64,000 nucleotides of DNA from Methylorubrum populi (GTDB taxonomy: Bacteria > Pseudomonadota > Alphaproteobacteria > Rhizobiales > Beijerinckiaceae). The translations under genes and the position numbers were made by a program. Shown here piece after piece: positions 37,796-47,537 of this stretch. The notes beneath the pieces are model-generated. The model did no database searches and was not told the DNA's origin. It saw nothing but the letters and a program-made list of their open reading frames with translations. Position 1 is the first letter of the stretch. The number at the start of each line of letters is the position of its first letter. Location: positions 1,352,001-1,416,000 of the forward strand of contig JAQIIU010000002.1 of assembly GCA_036946625.1 (NCBI GenBank). The letters are read 5' to 3'.

Positions 37796-37913
37796 GGGTA
37801 ACAACCCCGTTCAGATCGATATCGACCCGGCATTAGGGTTAATTCACCACGATCTCGGTTGCCGTTGCGTTAACGATACCCTTTGAGCCTGAGATTTCTC
37901 GATCCGGAACGCG

Positions 37914-37945
37914 AAAACGGCCGGAGCGCGGGCCCCGGCCGTTTT
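37914..37945. terminator. terminator after flagellin 2
   Basis: AAAACGGCCGG (37914-37924) and CCGGCCGTTTT (37935-37945) form an 11-bp stem with an A-run and T-run on either side, 25 bases past the flagellin 2 stop. It is symmetrical, so it works in both directions. It implies that each flagellin is its own transcript. Confidence 0.7.
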
Positions 37946-37969
37946 CCGACGATGCGGTTGCCTTGCGCG

Positions 37970-39169
37970 TCAGCGCAGGAGCTGGAGAATGCTCTGCTGG
38001 GCGGTGTTGGCGAGCGAGAGCGCCGAGATGCCGAGCGACTGGCGCGTCGACAGCGCCTGGGAGTTGGCGGCCTCCAGGTTGAGGTCGGCGTTGGTCAGGT
38101 TCGCCGCACCGGTATCGAGCACGTTGATCAGGTTCTTCGAGAAGCTCTGCCGGTTCTGCACCACGGAGAGGTTCGAGCCGAAGGTCGAACTCGCCGCGCG
38201 CAGGGTGTCGGAGGCCGAGCTGAGGCTGGTCAGGGTGCCCTTGATGTCGGTGTCGAGCAGGAAGCTGCCCTGGCCGTTCACCGTGTTGCCCGAGTTGCCG
38301 GTGATCGAGGTCAGGTTGAGCCCGTCCGCGGTCAGATCCTGGCCCTGCACGTCGAGGTTCGAGCTGTCCTTCTCGTTGAAGCTGATATGCAGCTTGTTCG
38401 AGGCGTCGCCGTTGCTGATCAGGTTGGTGCCGTTGAAGCTCGAATCCTTGGCGAGCTGCGTGATCTGCGTCAGCAGGCTGTTGTACTGATCCGCCAGCTT
38501 GGAACGGGTGTCCACGCCCGAGATCGTCAGGTTGGCGCTGGTCGAGGCCACCGTGTTGCCGGTGCCGTACTTGTTGGCCGTGGGGCTGCCCGAGCCGACG
38601 GCAAAGCCCAGCGCCGTCTGGTCGCCCGTCGTCGCGAACTCGACCGCAGCGCTGGCGTTCAGCACGATCTTCGTGCCGGTCGTGTCCTTGGAGAACATGG
38701 TCGAGCCGGCCGCACTGTTGAGCGCGGTGACCGCCGCGTCGACCGTGGAGTTGGAGGCGATCGTCGCCGCCTTGGTCGCACCGTTGACGTAGAAGTTGAC
38801 GGTGGTCGAGGTGGTCGTGTTGGCGGCGAAGTTGGAGCCGGCGGTGCCGGTGGTGGTGATCTGGGTCGACAGCGCCTGGTTGGCGGTGGACTTGGCCGAG
38901 TCGATCAGCTTCTGGATCGAGGTGATGCCCTGGTTGGCCGCCTGGATCGCCTGCACGCCGTTCGAGATACCGTCGAGCAGGCCGCCGAGATCCGACGAGC
39001 GGTTGGACAGGCCCTGGGCGGTGAAGAAGTTGACGGGGTTGTCGAGGGCGGAGGAGACCTTGAGGCCGGTGGCGAGGCGGTTCTGCGTCGTGGAGGTCAG
39101 CGCGGCGGTGTCCTGCAGCGAGAGCAGGTTCTGGCGGGTGGCGGCCGAAAGCGTGATGCCGGAAGACAT
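37970..39169 (-). CDS. flagellin, copy 2
   Basis: 399 aa, same plan as copy 1 and upstream of it. It differs at both conserved ends (GLSNRSSDLGGLLDG against SFSSRSGDLGSLLDS; NLEAANSQ against NEEAANSQ), so the two subunits may not be interchangeable. Divergent from flbT, which controls flagellin translation. Confidence 0.95.
   Translation of the reverse strand: MSSGITLSAATRQNLLSLQDTAALTSTTQNRLATGLKVSSALDNPVNFFTAQGLSNRSSDLGGLLDGISNGVQAIQAANQGITSIQKLIDSAKSTANQALSTQITTTGTAGSNFAANTTTSTTVNFYVNGATKAATIASNSTVDAAVTALNSAAGSTMFSKDTTGTKIVLNASAAVEFATTGDQTALGFAVGSGSPTANKYGTGNTVASTSANLTISGVDTRSKLADQYNSLLTQITQLAKDSSFNGTNLISNGDASNKLHISFNEKDSSNLDVQGQDLTADGLNLTSITGNSGNTVNGQGSFLLDTDIKGTLTSLSSASDTLRAASSTFGSNLSVVQNRQSFSKNLINVLDTGAANLTNADLNLEAANSQALSTRQSLGISALSLANTAQQSILQLLR
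38414..38946 (-). repeat. near-identical flagellin core, repeat unit B
   Basis: Partner of 37040-37572, offset 1374 bases. Three mismatches in 533 bases. Confidence 0.85.
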
Positions 39170-39371
39170 GGGGCGATCCTTGTGGGTCTTGATGCCGCCC
39201 TTTTGGCGACACTCGAACCCTCCACCCCGGGCCTTGCCGAGACCTTAATCGAACCGGAGAATTTTCCGTCTATCTTCCTTTATGGGCAAGGATAGCGACA
39301 GACCCTGCCGTCATGGTTAAGAGAACCTCGCGGCCTCTGCTGAATTTCGTCGCTTCAAGGAACGGGTAACC

Positions 39372-39776
39372 ATGGCCCTGCGCATCGAACTCAAGCCCCA
39401 GGAGCGGCTGATCATCAACGGGGCGCTGATCCGCAACGGCGACCGACGCTCGGTCTTCGTGATCGAGAACCAGTGCAAGTTCCTGCGCGAGAGCGAGATC
39501 ATCACCGAGAGCGAAGCGGACACCGCCGCCAAGCGGCTCTGCGTCACGCTGCAATTCATCTATCTCACCGACAACCCGCCGGAGGCGGAGGATCTGTTCG
39601 TGCGCCAAGCCACCGAGATCCTGAAGGCCTCGCCGAGCATGGGGCCCTACATCCTCGCGATCCAGGACGAGTTGTCGGCGCAGCAGTATCATCGTGCGAT
39701 CAAGCGCGGGCGCGAGCTGATCGCCTATGAGCGTGATCTCCTCGACCGTCTCGACGAGGGCACGGCCCAGGAATGA
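39372..39776 (+). CDS. flbT: flagellar biosynthesis repressor FlbT
   Basis: 134 aa. Binds the 5' leader of flagellin mRNA and regulates its stability in Caulobacter-type alphaproteobacteria. RIELKPQERLIINGALIRNG, NQCKFLRESEIITESEADTA and YHRAIKRGRELIAYERDLLD match the family. Divergent from the two flagellins; no flaF is seen beside it. Confidence 0.94.
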   Translation: MALRIELKPQERLIINGALIRNGDRRSVFVIENQCKFLRESEIITESEADTAAKRLCVTLQFIYLTDNPPEAEDLFVRQATEILKASPSMGPYILAIQDELSAQQYHRAIKRGRELIAYERDLLDRLDEGTAQE

Positions 39777-39783
39777 CCCTTCC

Positions 39784-39970
39784 GCAGGGCCATCGCTCGA
39801 AGCCGCGCAAGTGGCTTCGCGGCGCGAAGAGCGCCGCGCGGAGCGGGCTTTTCAGGACGGATGTCCTGAAAAACATCGAGCGGAGCGAAAGCCTCAAGCC
39901 CGCGGAGGCGGGCGCCGGCGACTGAGGCTGGCAAGAAACCAGGGCCATCGCTTCAAGCGATGGCCCTGGA
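39784..39970. repeat. MITE-like element with nested perfect hairpins
   Basis: Ends CAGGGCCATCGCTCGAAGC and GCTTCAAGCGATGGCCCTG are inverted copies (18 of 19). Inside are GAAGCC/GGCTTC, GGCGC/GCGCC and TTTTCAGGAC-ggat-GTCCTGAAAA (39849-39872). The right part itself is a perfect 15-1-15 palindrome (39939-39969). No coding content. Confidence 0.65.
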
Positions 39971-40054
39971 CCATTCCGCGGGACAGGCGTGCAAGCGCTG
40001 CGGTAGAGTTCCTGCTTGCCGGCCGCCCGACCTGAACAGGGAGTCGAACCGACC

Positions 40055-40645
40055 ATGAAGCGTCTCACCGCCGGCCTGACGGCCGGCTTGCTCCTCCTGC
40101 CGCACGCGGCGCTCGCCCATCCCGGCCACGGCGAGGCCGGCGGGCTGGCGCAGGGCTTCCTGCATCCGGTCGGCGGCGCCGATCACGTGCTCGCGATGGT
40201 CGCGGTGGGACTGCTGGCGGCGCTCTACGGCGGCCGGGCGCTCCTCGCGCTGCCGCTCGCCTTCCTGGCGATGATGGCGCTGGGCGCCGGGCTCGGGATG
40301 GCGGGCGTCGCGCTGCCCTATGCCGAGGTCGGCATCGGCCTGTCGGTGGTGGCCTTCGGCCTCGCCCTGGCATTGCGCGTCGCGGCCCCGCTCGCGGCGC
40401 TGACGGCGCTCGTCGGCGGCTTCGCGGTGTTCCACGGCCTCGCCCACGGCGCCGAGATGCCGGAGAACGCCTCCGGCCTCGCCTACGGCTTCGGCTTCCT
40501 CGCCGCCACCGCGGCTCTGCATCTCGCCGGCATCGGCCTGGGCCGTGTCGCCGTCAGCCCACGGATGTCCTCTCGGATCGTCCCGCGGGTCCTGGGCGGC
40601 GCGCTCACCGTGGCGGGCCTCGCCCTCCTCGTCCAGGGCGCCTGA
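40055..40645 (+). CDS. HupE/UreJ family membrane protein
   Basis: 196 aa. Signal peptide then the His-rich AHPGHGE and about six helices (ADHVLAMVAVGLLAALYGGR; GGFAVFHGLAHGAEMPENAS). HupE/UreJ proteins are nickel or cobalt permeases tied to hydrogenase or urease; neither system is adjacent, so the metal is unknown. CAGGGAG lies before ATG 40055. Confidence 0.9.
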   Translation: MKRLTAGLTAGLLLLPHAALAHPGHGEAGGLAQGFLHPVGGADHVLAMVAVGLLAALYGGRALLALPLAFLAMMALGAGLGMAGVALPYAEVGIGLSVVAFGLALALRVAAPLAALTALVGGFAVFHGLAHGAEMPENASGLAYGFGFLAATAALHLAGIGLGRVAVSPRMSSRIVPRVLGGALTVAGLALLVQGA

Positions 40646-40677
40646 AGCCGGGACGAGCCCAGCCTCGGGGAGCGGCG

Positions 40678-40893
40678 TCAGACGATGCCGCTCTTCTCGT
40701 AGGGCCAGGGCTTGCCGAGATGGGCGGCGACCCGGGCGGGATCGGTGCCGACCGCCTCCACCGCCGCCTGGACCTGCTCCACCGGAACCTCGAACCGGCG
40801 GGCCCAGAAGGCGCGGTCGTGCGGCTTGTCGAGAACCACCGTGGCGGGATCGCCGCTCACCGTGCTCCCCCCGTCGGACGTGTCCTGCACCAT
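40678..40893 (-). CDS. DUF3606 domain protein
   Basis: 71 aa. RAFWARRFEVPVEQVQAAVE followed by AVGTDPARVAAHLGKPW matches DUF3606, a small helical family of unknown function. Convergent with HupE/UreJ. Confidence 0.8.
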   Translation of the reverse strand: MVQDTSDGGSTVSGDPATVVLDKPHDRAFWARRFEVPVEQVQAAVEAVGTDPARVAAHLGKPWPYEKSGIV

Positions 40894-40981
40894 GTCCGGC
40901 CGCTCCCTGTCGCGCCCGCCCCGGCGGCGGGCCGCGTGAGAAACCGGCGGGCGGGGTGTGAAGGTTCCGGATCGGGATCGG

Positions 40982-42136
40982 TCAGGCCTCTCGCGCGGCC
41001 ACCGGCACCGCCCGCGGACGCGCCGCGCGGGCGGGCGGCGCGGCGATGTGGAAGGCGGCCGGGCGCCGGAACAGGAAGTCCAGGCGGGTGCCGCGCACCA
41101 GCCGCTCGAAGGCGAGCGGCACCGTCACCGCCGCCGCGGTCACGATCAGGCTCGCGAGCCCGACATCGAGGGCGTGGTCGGGCACGGCGAGATTGAACTT
41201 GAGGATCAGCGTGCGGGTGAGCGCCATCGGCAGGAAGAAGCCGAGATAGATCACGATCGACCGCTCGCCGCAGGCGCGCAGGGCCGCGGTGACGGGCCCG
41301 CCCGCGCGGGTCATCAGGTTGGCGAAGGCGATGATGGCCAGCGCCCCGACCGTGCCGAGCCCGAGGCTGACCACCGGCAGGCGCGCCAGCGTCGGCACGG
41401 CCTCGATCCCCGTCGGCGTGAAGACGAGGACCGCCTCCAGCCCCGCCCATAGCGCGAGTCCGGCGAGCGCCGGAAGCACGGCCCCGCGCACCCGGTCGGC
41501 GAAACGGAAGATCCATTCGGCGAAGAGGGTCCCGCCCAGGAAGTAGACGTAGCGCTCGCAGAACTCGTCGAGGAGTTCGGGCAGGCCGCTGGTCGGCAGG
41601 ATCTGCAGCACGGCGGCGACCGCGAGCAGCGCGAGCGGCGGCACCCGGCGGTGGAGCAGCTTCGTCACCACCGAGAACACCGCGAGCAGGTAGACGAACC
41701 ACAGCGTCGAGTAGGGCACCACCAGCGCTTCCGCGAGGTGCAGGCCGAAGGCGGCGAGCTTCGCTTGCGTCCCCTCCGCCCCGGCGACGATCGCTCCGGC
41801 CTTGAACAGCGACTGGATCACGACCCACAGGCCGTAGAAGTAGGCGAAGTGGACCACGCGCCGGTCCGCGAACAGGCGCCAGTCGCGGTCGATCACCCGG
41901 CCGAGGAACAGGCCCGAGAGCAGGAAGAAGTCAGGAATCCGGAACGGCTTGGCGAATTCCACGACCCCGTGCAGGAAGCCCTCGCCGCCCAGAGCCTCGC
42001 CGGTGCCGAGCGTCGAGTGCATCATCACGACGAGGACGATGCACAGGCCCTTGGCGACATCGACCCAGGCGAGCCGGGCGGCCTCGTCGGGAAGCGGACG
42101 GATCGGCTGGGTGGCCGCGGTGGATGCTGCGCCCAT
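40982..42136 (-). CDS. acyltransferase family 3 membrane protein
   Basis: 384 aa with about ten helices. The N-terminal DVAKGLCIVLVVMMHSTLG (the R/K-x10-H type motif) and FLLSGLFLGRVI are typical of acyltransferase 3 proteins such as OpgC or exopolysaccharide O-acetylases. It probably modifies surface glycans; substrate unknown. The start at 42136 precedes the first helix. Confidence 0.85.
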   Translation of the reverse strand: MGAASTAATQPIRPLPDEAARLAWVDVAKGLCIVLVVMMHSTLGTGEALGGEGFLHGVVEFAKPFRIPDFFLLSGLFLGRVIDRDWRLFADRRVVHFAYFYGLWVVIQSLFKAGAIVAGAEGTQAKLAAFGLHLAEALVVPYSTLWFVYLLAVFSVVTKLLHRRVPPLALLAVAAVLQILPTSGLPELLDEFCERYVYFLGGTLFAEWIFRFADRVRGAVLPALAGLALWAGLEAVLVFTPTGIEAVPTLARLPVVSLGLGTVGALAIIAFANLMTRAGGPVTAALRACGERSIVIYLGFFLPMALTRTLILKFNLAVPDHALDVGLASLIVTAAAVTVPLAFERLVRGTRLDFLFRRPAAFHIAAPPARAARPRAVPVAAREA

Positions 42137-42562
42137 GGGGTCGGGCCTCGTGCGGACGGGATCGAGCCCCGAGCATGGCCGCCCAAGCGTTAAGCGCCCC
42201 CCAGCGCCGCCCAAGCGATCTGGCCGCGCGGTTAACGCTTCCGCCAGGACGGATGGAGGATTGTCCGGGGATGCGGAAGCCGGCCCGCTCGAACGCTCAC
42301 GCATCCTTCGATGGCTGCCGACCTGTCCGAGACAGAGGATACGCCCGGTTCGCCCCGATCGGTCCGCGCCTTCGAAGGGCCGTTGCCGGCCCTGCTCGGA
42401 AATCGCCCCTGAAAAATCGCTGATCCCATCCCGCGAGCGCAGGCGATGCTTCCGGCCGGGAAACCGGTCGAACGGATGCCGGCGGCCGGCGAAGGAGTTC
42501 GAATTCCTCCGCTCCCGATCTTCGTGGCACCACGCGAAGCCGGCACCTTTCGGGACGATGCT
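42137..42562. other. gene-free stretch with a short shared phrase
   Basis: About 430 bases without a credible gene. The end CACCTTTCGGGACGATGCTC resembles CACCGTTCGGGACGATGCTG at 3118-3137, a minor dispersed phrase. Otherwise nothing recognisable. Confidence 0.4.
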
Positions 42563-42940
42563 CTAACGCCACGAGCGCCCGCCGCTGCGCCGCGCGCGGG
42601 TCATGCGGGCGGGGGCGTGGAAATCGTCGGGCTTGCCCCGCACCCATTCGCGGAAGCGGGCGATCTCGGGATCCGCGCGCAGGGATTCGACCTCGGCGAG
42701 CCTGCGGGCGATCTCGGCCTCGCTATAGCGGGCGTGGATCGCCGAGTGGCAGATCTGGTGGAGCCGCACGGTCGCGCCGTGGGCGCCGCCCTTCAGCTTC
42801 GGCGTCAGGTGGTGGAGGCTCTGACGGGCATGGGCCGGGATCGGCCGCTCGCAGAGCGGGCAGACCGGCGCGCCCGCGGGCCTCGGCCCCTGCATGTCCG
42901 GATCCGCGTCGCGCCAGCGCCGGGAGCGCCGCCCCACCAC
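42563..42940 (-). CDS. HNH endonuclease-like protein
   Basis: 125 aa. CPLCERPIP with SLHHLTPKLKGG and VRLHQICHSAIHARYSEAEI gives the Cys-Cys, HH and late H of an HNH zinc-linked nuclease fold. Such solitary HNH proteins are common; no partner methylase is adjacent. GTG 42940 is backed by GGGGAGGGG seven bases upstream. Basic C-terminal tail. Confidence 0.82.
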   Translation of the reverse strand: MVGRRSRRWRDADPDMQGPRPAGAPVCPLCERPIPAHARQSLHHLTPKLKGGAHGATVRLHQICHSAIHARYSEAEIARRLAEVESLRADPEIARFREWVRGKPDDFHAPARMTRARRSGGRSWR

Positions 42941-43103
42941 GTTGCCCCTCCCCTACAACTCGCCCGGCCCCGCCGGGCGCGGGGGAAACGGTCGGGAGGC
43001 CGCGCGGCTCCGCGAAGGCGCCGCGCAGCGATCCCGCCGGCGCGCCTTGCCGCCCGAGACGGCCCGCGCTACGCCGGAGCGGACGCAGCCACGGACAGGC
43101 GGC

Positions 43104-43532
43104 ATGAAGCGAACCTCCCTCGACCCGAAACTCTCCGTGGCCGGCCAGCCGAGCCTCGACGCGATCGCGGCCCTGGGCGCGGAGGGGGTCGCCCTCCTCA
43201 TCAACAACCGGCCCGACGGCGAGGAGCCCGGCCAGCCCGGCGCGGTGGCCGAGCGCGCGGCGGCGGAGGCCGCGGGCCTGCGCTACCTCGACCTGCCGGT
43301 GACCGGCCCGACCCTCACTCGCGAGGCGGTGGAGCGCTTCCACGCCGCGGTCGAGGCGGCGCCGGGCCCCGTCGTCGCCCATTGCCGTAGCGGCACGCGC
43401 TCGCTCACGCTCTGGACGATCGGCGAGGTGCTCGCCGGCCGTCTGCGCCGGGACGAGGTGGCGGCCTACGGCGCCCGCCACGGCTACGATCTTTCGGGCG
43501 CCGAGCGCTGGCTCGACGCCAATGCGGGCTGA
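43104..43532 (+). CDS. DUF442/TIGR01244 phosphatase-like (sulfur transferase) protein
   Basis: 142 aa. LSVAGQPSLDAIAALGAEGV, NNRPDGEEPGQP and the CX5R loop VVAHCRSGTRSLTLW define the DUF442 family (beta-lactamase hydrolase-like, tyrosine-phosphatase fold), linked to sulfide or persulfide handling. No persulfide dioxygenase is beside it. ATG 43104 starts at the conserved N-terminus. Confidence 0.88.
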   Translation: MKRTSLDPKLSVAGQPSLDAIAALGAEGVALLINNRPDGEEPGQPGAVAERAAAEAAGLRYLDLPVTGPTLTREAVERFHAAVEAAPGPVVAHCRSGTRSLTLWTIGEVLAGRLRRDEVAAYGARHGYDLSGAERWLDANAG

Positions 43533-43609
43533 TCGGGATCCCGCCCGGCGAAGGGCGCCGCGAGACAGGTCTTGAGGACACCGCAGGGGCCGCCCGCCCG
43601 CGCCCTTCA

Positions 43610-44366
<757 letters not shown>

Positions 44367-44472
44367 GTCGGGTCCTCGCGCAGGTCGGCCCCCGCCCGAT
44401 CGGAGACGGTTCCGACCCCACGCTTCTGCCATCTTTCGCGGAACCCGGCGAGGCCGTCGGCGCGACGGCGTC

Positions 44473-46083
44473 TCAATGCGCCGCCGGCGCGGCGCCGCCG
44501 AGCCGCACGTTCTTCAGGATCAGCGCCAGCGGCACGAGGCAGGCGGTCAGCACGGCGAGCACCCAGAACACGTCGATATAGGCCCAGTAGGCGACCTGGG
44601 TGGCGAGTTGCTGTCCGATCCAGGCGATGGCCTGACCCTGCGCGTCGGGGCCGGCGAACCCGTGCTGCTGGAAGTAGCGCGTCGCCTGCGACAGGGTCTG
44701 CTGATAGGCCGGGCTCGACGGATCGAGCGTATCGACCAGCCGGCTCTGGTGGAACTGGCTGCGATAGGCCAGCACGTTCTGCGCGAGCGACACGCCCATC
44801 GAGCCGCCGACGTTGCGCGCCACGTTGATCAGGGCCGAGGCCTGATCGGTCTTGTCCTTCGCCAGGCCCTCGTAGGAGGCCGAGGTCACGGACAGGAAGA
44901 TCATCGGCAGGCCGATGCCGATATAGATCCGCGACCACGCGAAGAACGAGAAGGTCGTGTCGCCGTAGATTCGGGTCAGGTCGTAGAGGCCGAGCGAGAC
45001 GATGAGCCCGCCGGTGGCGATCAGCCATTTCGGCTGGATGAAGGAGGAGACGCGGCCGATCACGAGCATCGAGATCACGGTCATGATGCCCCCCGGCCCG
45101 AGCACCAATCCCGACAGGGTGGCGGTATAGCCGTAATATTCCTGGGTGATCTGCGGAATGAACTGCGTGCTGGAGATCAGCACCGCGCCGGTGAACAGCA
45201 TCACCAGGAAGCAGGCGCTGAACTGCCGGCGTTTGAGAAGCCGCAGATCGATGACCGGGTTCTTCGCGCTCAGCAGCCACGGAATCATGGCGAGGAACGA
45301 GATCGCCGTGAGCGCGCCGAAGACGTTCATCAGCGTCGAGGTGCCGAACCAGTCCTTGCGCTGGCCCTCGTCGAGGACGACTTCGAGCGAGCCGAGGAAG
45401 GTCGCGACCAGCAGGAAGCCGACGAGATCGAAGCGCACGCCCTTCCGGCGCAGCGCCCGCCGCTCGCGCTTGGCCGCCTCGCTGTCCTCGATCAGGAAGT
45501 ACATCAGCACCAGGGCGATGACGCCGATCGGGCCGTTGATCAGGAAGCACCAGTGCCAGGAGGCGTTGTCGGAGAGCCAGCCGCCGAGCGTCGGACCGAT
45601 CACCGGTGCGACCACGATGGCGATGCCGTAGAGCGCGAAGGCCTGCCCCCGCTTCTCCGGCGGGAAGGAATCGGCCAGGATCGACTGTGCGAGCGGCGCC
45701 ATGCCGCCGCCGCCCAGCCCCTGGAGCACGCGGAAGAGCAGCAGCGATTCGAGGCTCCAGGCGAAGCCGCACAGCACCGAGGAGAGCGTGAACAGCGCCA
45801 CCGACCACAGGAAGAAGGCCTTGCGGCCGTAGCGCTTGGCCAGGAAGCTCGACGCGATCAGCGTGATCGCGTTGGCGACGAGGTAGCTCGTCACCACCCA
45901 GGCGGACTCGTCCGGCCCCACGGCGAGCGCCCCCGAGATGTAGCGCAGGGCGACGTTCGCGATCGTGGTGTCGAGCACTTCCATGAAGGTGGCGAGCGCC
46001 ACCACGAGGGCGATCGCCCAGGGGCTGTGCCCCCCGGGCGCCTTCGAGGGCGCCTTCGAGGGCGACTTGGCGTCCGCACTCAC
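44473..46083 (-). CDS. DHA2-type MFS multidrug exporter (EmrB-like)
   Basis: 536 aa with about 14 helices. IALVVALATFMEVLDTTIAN, GIAIVVAPVIGPTLGGWLSD and QGLGGGGMAPLAQSILADSF are DHA2 signatures. Drives export through the adaptor encoded just upstream, using protons. GTG 46083 overlaps the adaptor stop (GTGA). Substrates are unknown; typical are uncouplers and hydrophobic antibiotics. Confidence 0.94.
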   Translation of the reverse strand: MSADAKSPSKAPSKAPGGHSPWAIALVVALATFMEVLDTTIANVALRYISGALAVGPDESAWVVTSYLVANAITLIASSFLAKRYGRKAFFLWSVALFTLSSVLCGFAWSLESLLLFRVLQGLGGGGMAPLAQSILADSFPPEKRGQAFALYGIAIVVAPVIGPTLGGWLSDNASWHWCFLINGPIGVIALVLMYFLIEDSEAAKRERRALRRKGVRFDLVGFLLVATFLGSLEVVLDEGQRKDWFGTSTLMNVFGALTAISFLAMIPWLLSAKNPVIDLRLLKRRQFSACFLVMLFTGAVLISSTQFIPQITQEYYGYTATLSGLVLGPGGIMTVISMLVIGRVSSFIQPKWLIATGGLIVSLGLYDLTRIYGDTTFSFFAWSRIYIGIGLPMIFLSVTSASYEGLAKDKTDQASALINVARNVGGSMGVSLAQNVLAYRSQFHQSRLVDTLDPSSPAYQQTLSQATRYFQQHGFAGPDAQGQAIAWIGQQLATQVAYWAYIDVFWVLAVLTACLVPLALILKNVRLGGAAPAAH

Positions 46084-47297
46084 CGCACGTGCGCCCTCGG
46101 CACGACCGACATGCCGGGACCGATCGCGATGTCGCTCGGCCACGCGTCGACCACGATCTTCACGGGAATGCGCTGGGTCACCTTCACGTAGTTGCCGGTG
46201 GCGTTCTGCGCCGGCAGCAGGCTGAAGGCGGTGCCCGAACCCGGCTGCACCGAGGCGATCCGGCCGGTGATCCTGCGGTCCGGGTAGGCGTCGATCTCGA
46301 TGTCGACGGGCTGGCCCGGCCGCATGTCGGTGATCTGCGTCTCCTTGAAGTTGGCCGTGACCCAGATGTCGTCGGGCACGAACATCGACAGGCTCTGACC
46401 GGCCTGGGCGTACTCGCCGACGCCGCCGGTGAGGCGCACCACGCGGCCCGCCTGCGCCGCCGCCACGGTCGTGTAGCCGAGGTTGAGCTGCGCTTGGTCG
46501 CGCTGCGCCTCGGCCTGGGCGAGCTGCGCCTCGGCACTGGCGCGCTGGGCCTGGAGCGAGCCGATCTGCTTCTGGGCTGCGACCACGTTCGCGTTGGCAC
46601 TCGTCAGCGCCGCCTGCCGCTGCTGCAGGGTCGAGGTCGAGGATTGCGATTGCTGGATCGTGCCGGCGCCGCGCTCGGCGAGCGTCTTGTAGCGGTCGGC
46701 GTCTTCCTGAGCGAATCGCAGCGCCGCCTGCGCGGTCTCGACCTGGGCCTTCGCGACATCGACCTGGGCCTTCTGCACCGCGATCTGCGCATCGACGTTC
46801 TCGATCGAGGCCTGCGCCGCCTGCACCTGCGCCGTGGCCTGTTCGAGCGCGACCCGGTAATCGCGCGGATCGATCTGGAACAGGGTGTCGCCCGCCTCGA
46901 CGTGCTGGTTGTCGGTCACCGGAACGGCGACGACGTAGCCGCCGACCTTGGGCGCGATGATGAAGCTGCGCGCATCGACGAAGGCGTCGTCGGTGGTCTC
47001 GTAGGGATGCAGTTCGACCAGCCAGTAGACATAGGCCGCCACGCCCAGGGCCAGCACGGCCAGGCCGCCGAGCACGAACCACCAGGGGTGACGCCGCAGC
47101 GCGTTCGGTCGCGTCTCGCCGTCCTCGCCGCCGCCGTCCTGCGTGCCCGAGTCCGGAGCCGCCCCGTCGGCCTCACGCCAGGCCTCATCGGGTTTGCGCG
47201 CCTCGGGCTTCAGATCGAGGCTATCGCGCCCGTTCTCCGCCGCGGACCGGCGCGCGGATGCGTCGGCCGGCTTGGCCCGCCGCTGATCGTCAAGCAT
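46080..47297 (-). CDS. HlyD-family membrane-fusion protein (EmrA-like)
   Basis: 405 aa. A charged N-terminus, one helix (WWFVLGGLAVLALGVAAYVY), a biotinyl-lipoyl domain and a long hairpin coil rich in Gln/Ala (IAVQKAQVDVAKAQVETAQA), then a beta-barrel (FKETQITDMRPGQPVDIEID). Bridges the inner-membrane pump to an outer-membrane channel. No TolC gene is in this window. Translationally coupled to the pump. Confidence 0.93.
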   Translation of the reverse strand: MLDDQRRAKPADASARRSAAENGRDSLDLKPEARKPDEAWREADGAAPDSGTQDGGGEDGETRPNALRRHPWWFVLGGLAVLALGVAAYVYWLVELHPYETTDDAFVDARSFIIAPKVGGYVVAVPVTDNQHVEAGDTLFQIDPRDYRVALEQATAQVQAAQASIENVDAQIAVQKAQVDVAKAQVETAQAALRFAQEDADRYKTLAERGAGTIQQSQSSTSTLQQRQAALTSANANVVAAQKQIGSLQAQRASAEAQLAQAEAQRDQAQLNLGYTTVAAAQAGRVVRLTGGVGEYAQAGQSLSMFVPDDIWVTANFKETQITDMRPGQPVDIEIDAYPDRRITGRIASVQPGSGTAFSLLPAQNATGNYVKVTQRIPVKIVVDAWPSDIAIGPGMSVVPRAHVR

Positions 47298-47537
47298 CGG
47301 ACATGATTGCCGAAAGAAGGTCGGCCCTGCGGAACCGGCCTTGGAGTGAGCCCGCCTCGATTGCCCAAGACACGAAAGGCCTCCGAAGTTCCATGTCGCC
47401 CGCCTCGGTTGCATTTCCGGAAGGCCGGCCGCCGAACGGACGGAACGCGAGCATCCATGCCGCGTTGCGGGATGGATGCGGGGCGCGCCCGCCAGCGGGC
47501 CGATCCGGCCGGCCCGCCCTTGCCGGAGGAGTGCGAC

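Noticed and set aside
37040..38946. Repeat array or CRISPR
   Set aside because: The two long direct repeats are within flagellin genes; no regular short repeats with spacers occur anywhere in the window.
36596..39169. TnpB-derived flagellin repressor (TldR) acting on the flagellins
   Set aside because: TldR genes sit next to fliC with a guide RNA. Nothing of that kind is within the flagellin locus, and the TnpB-like piece at 13.7 kb lies over 22 kb away.
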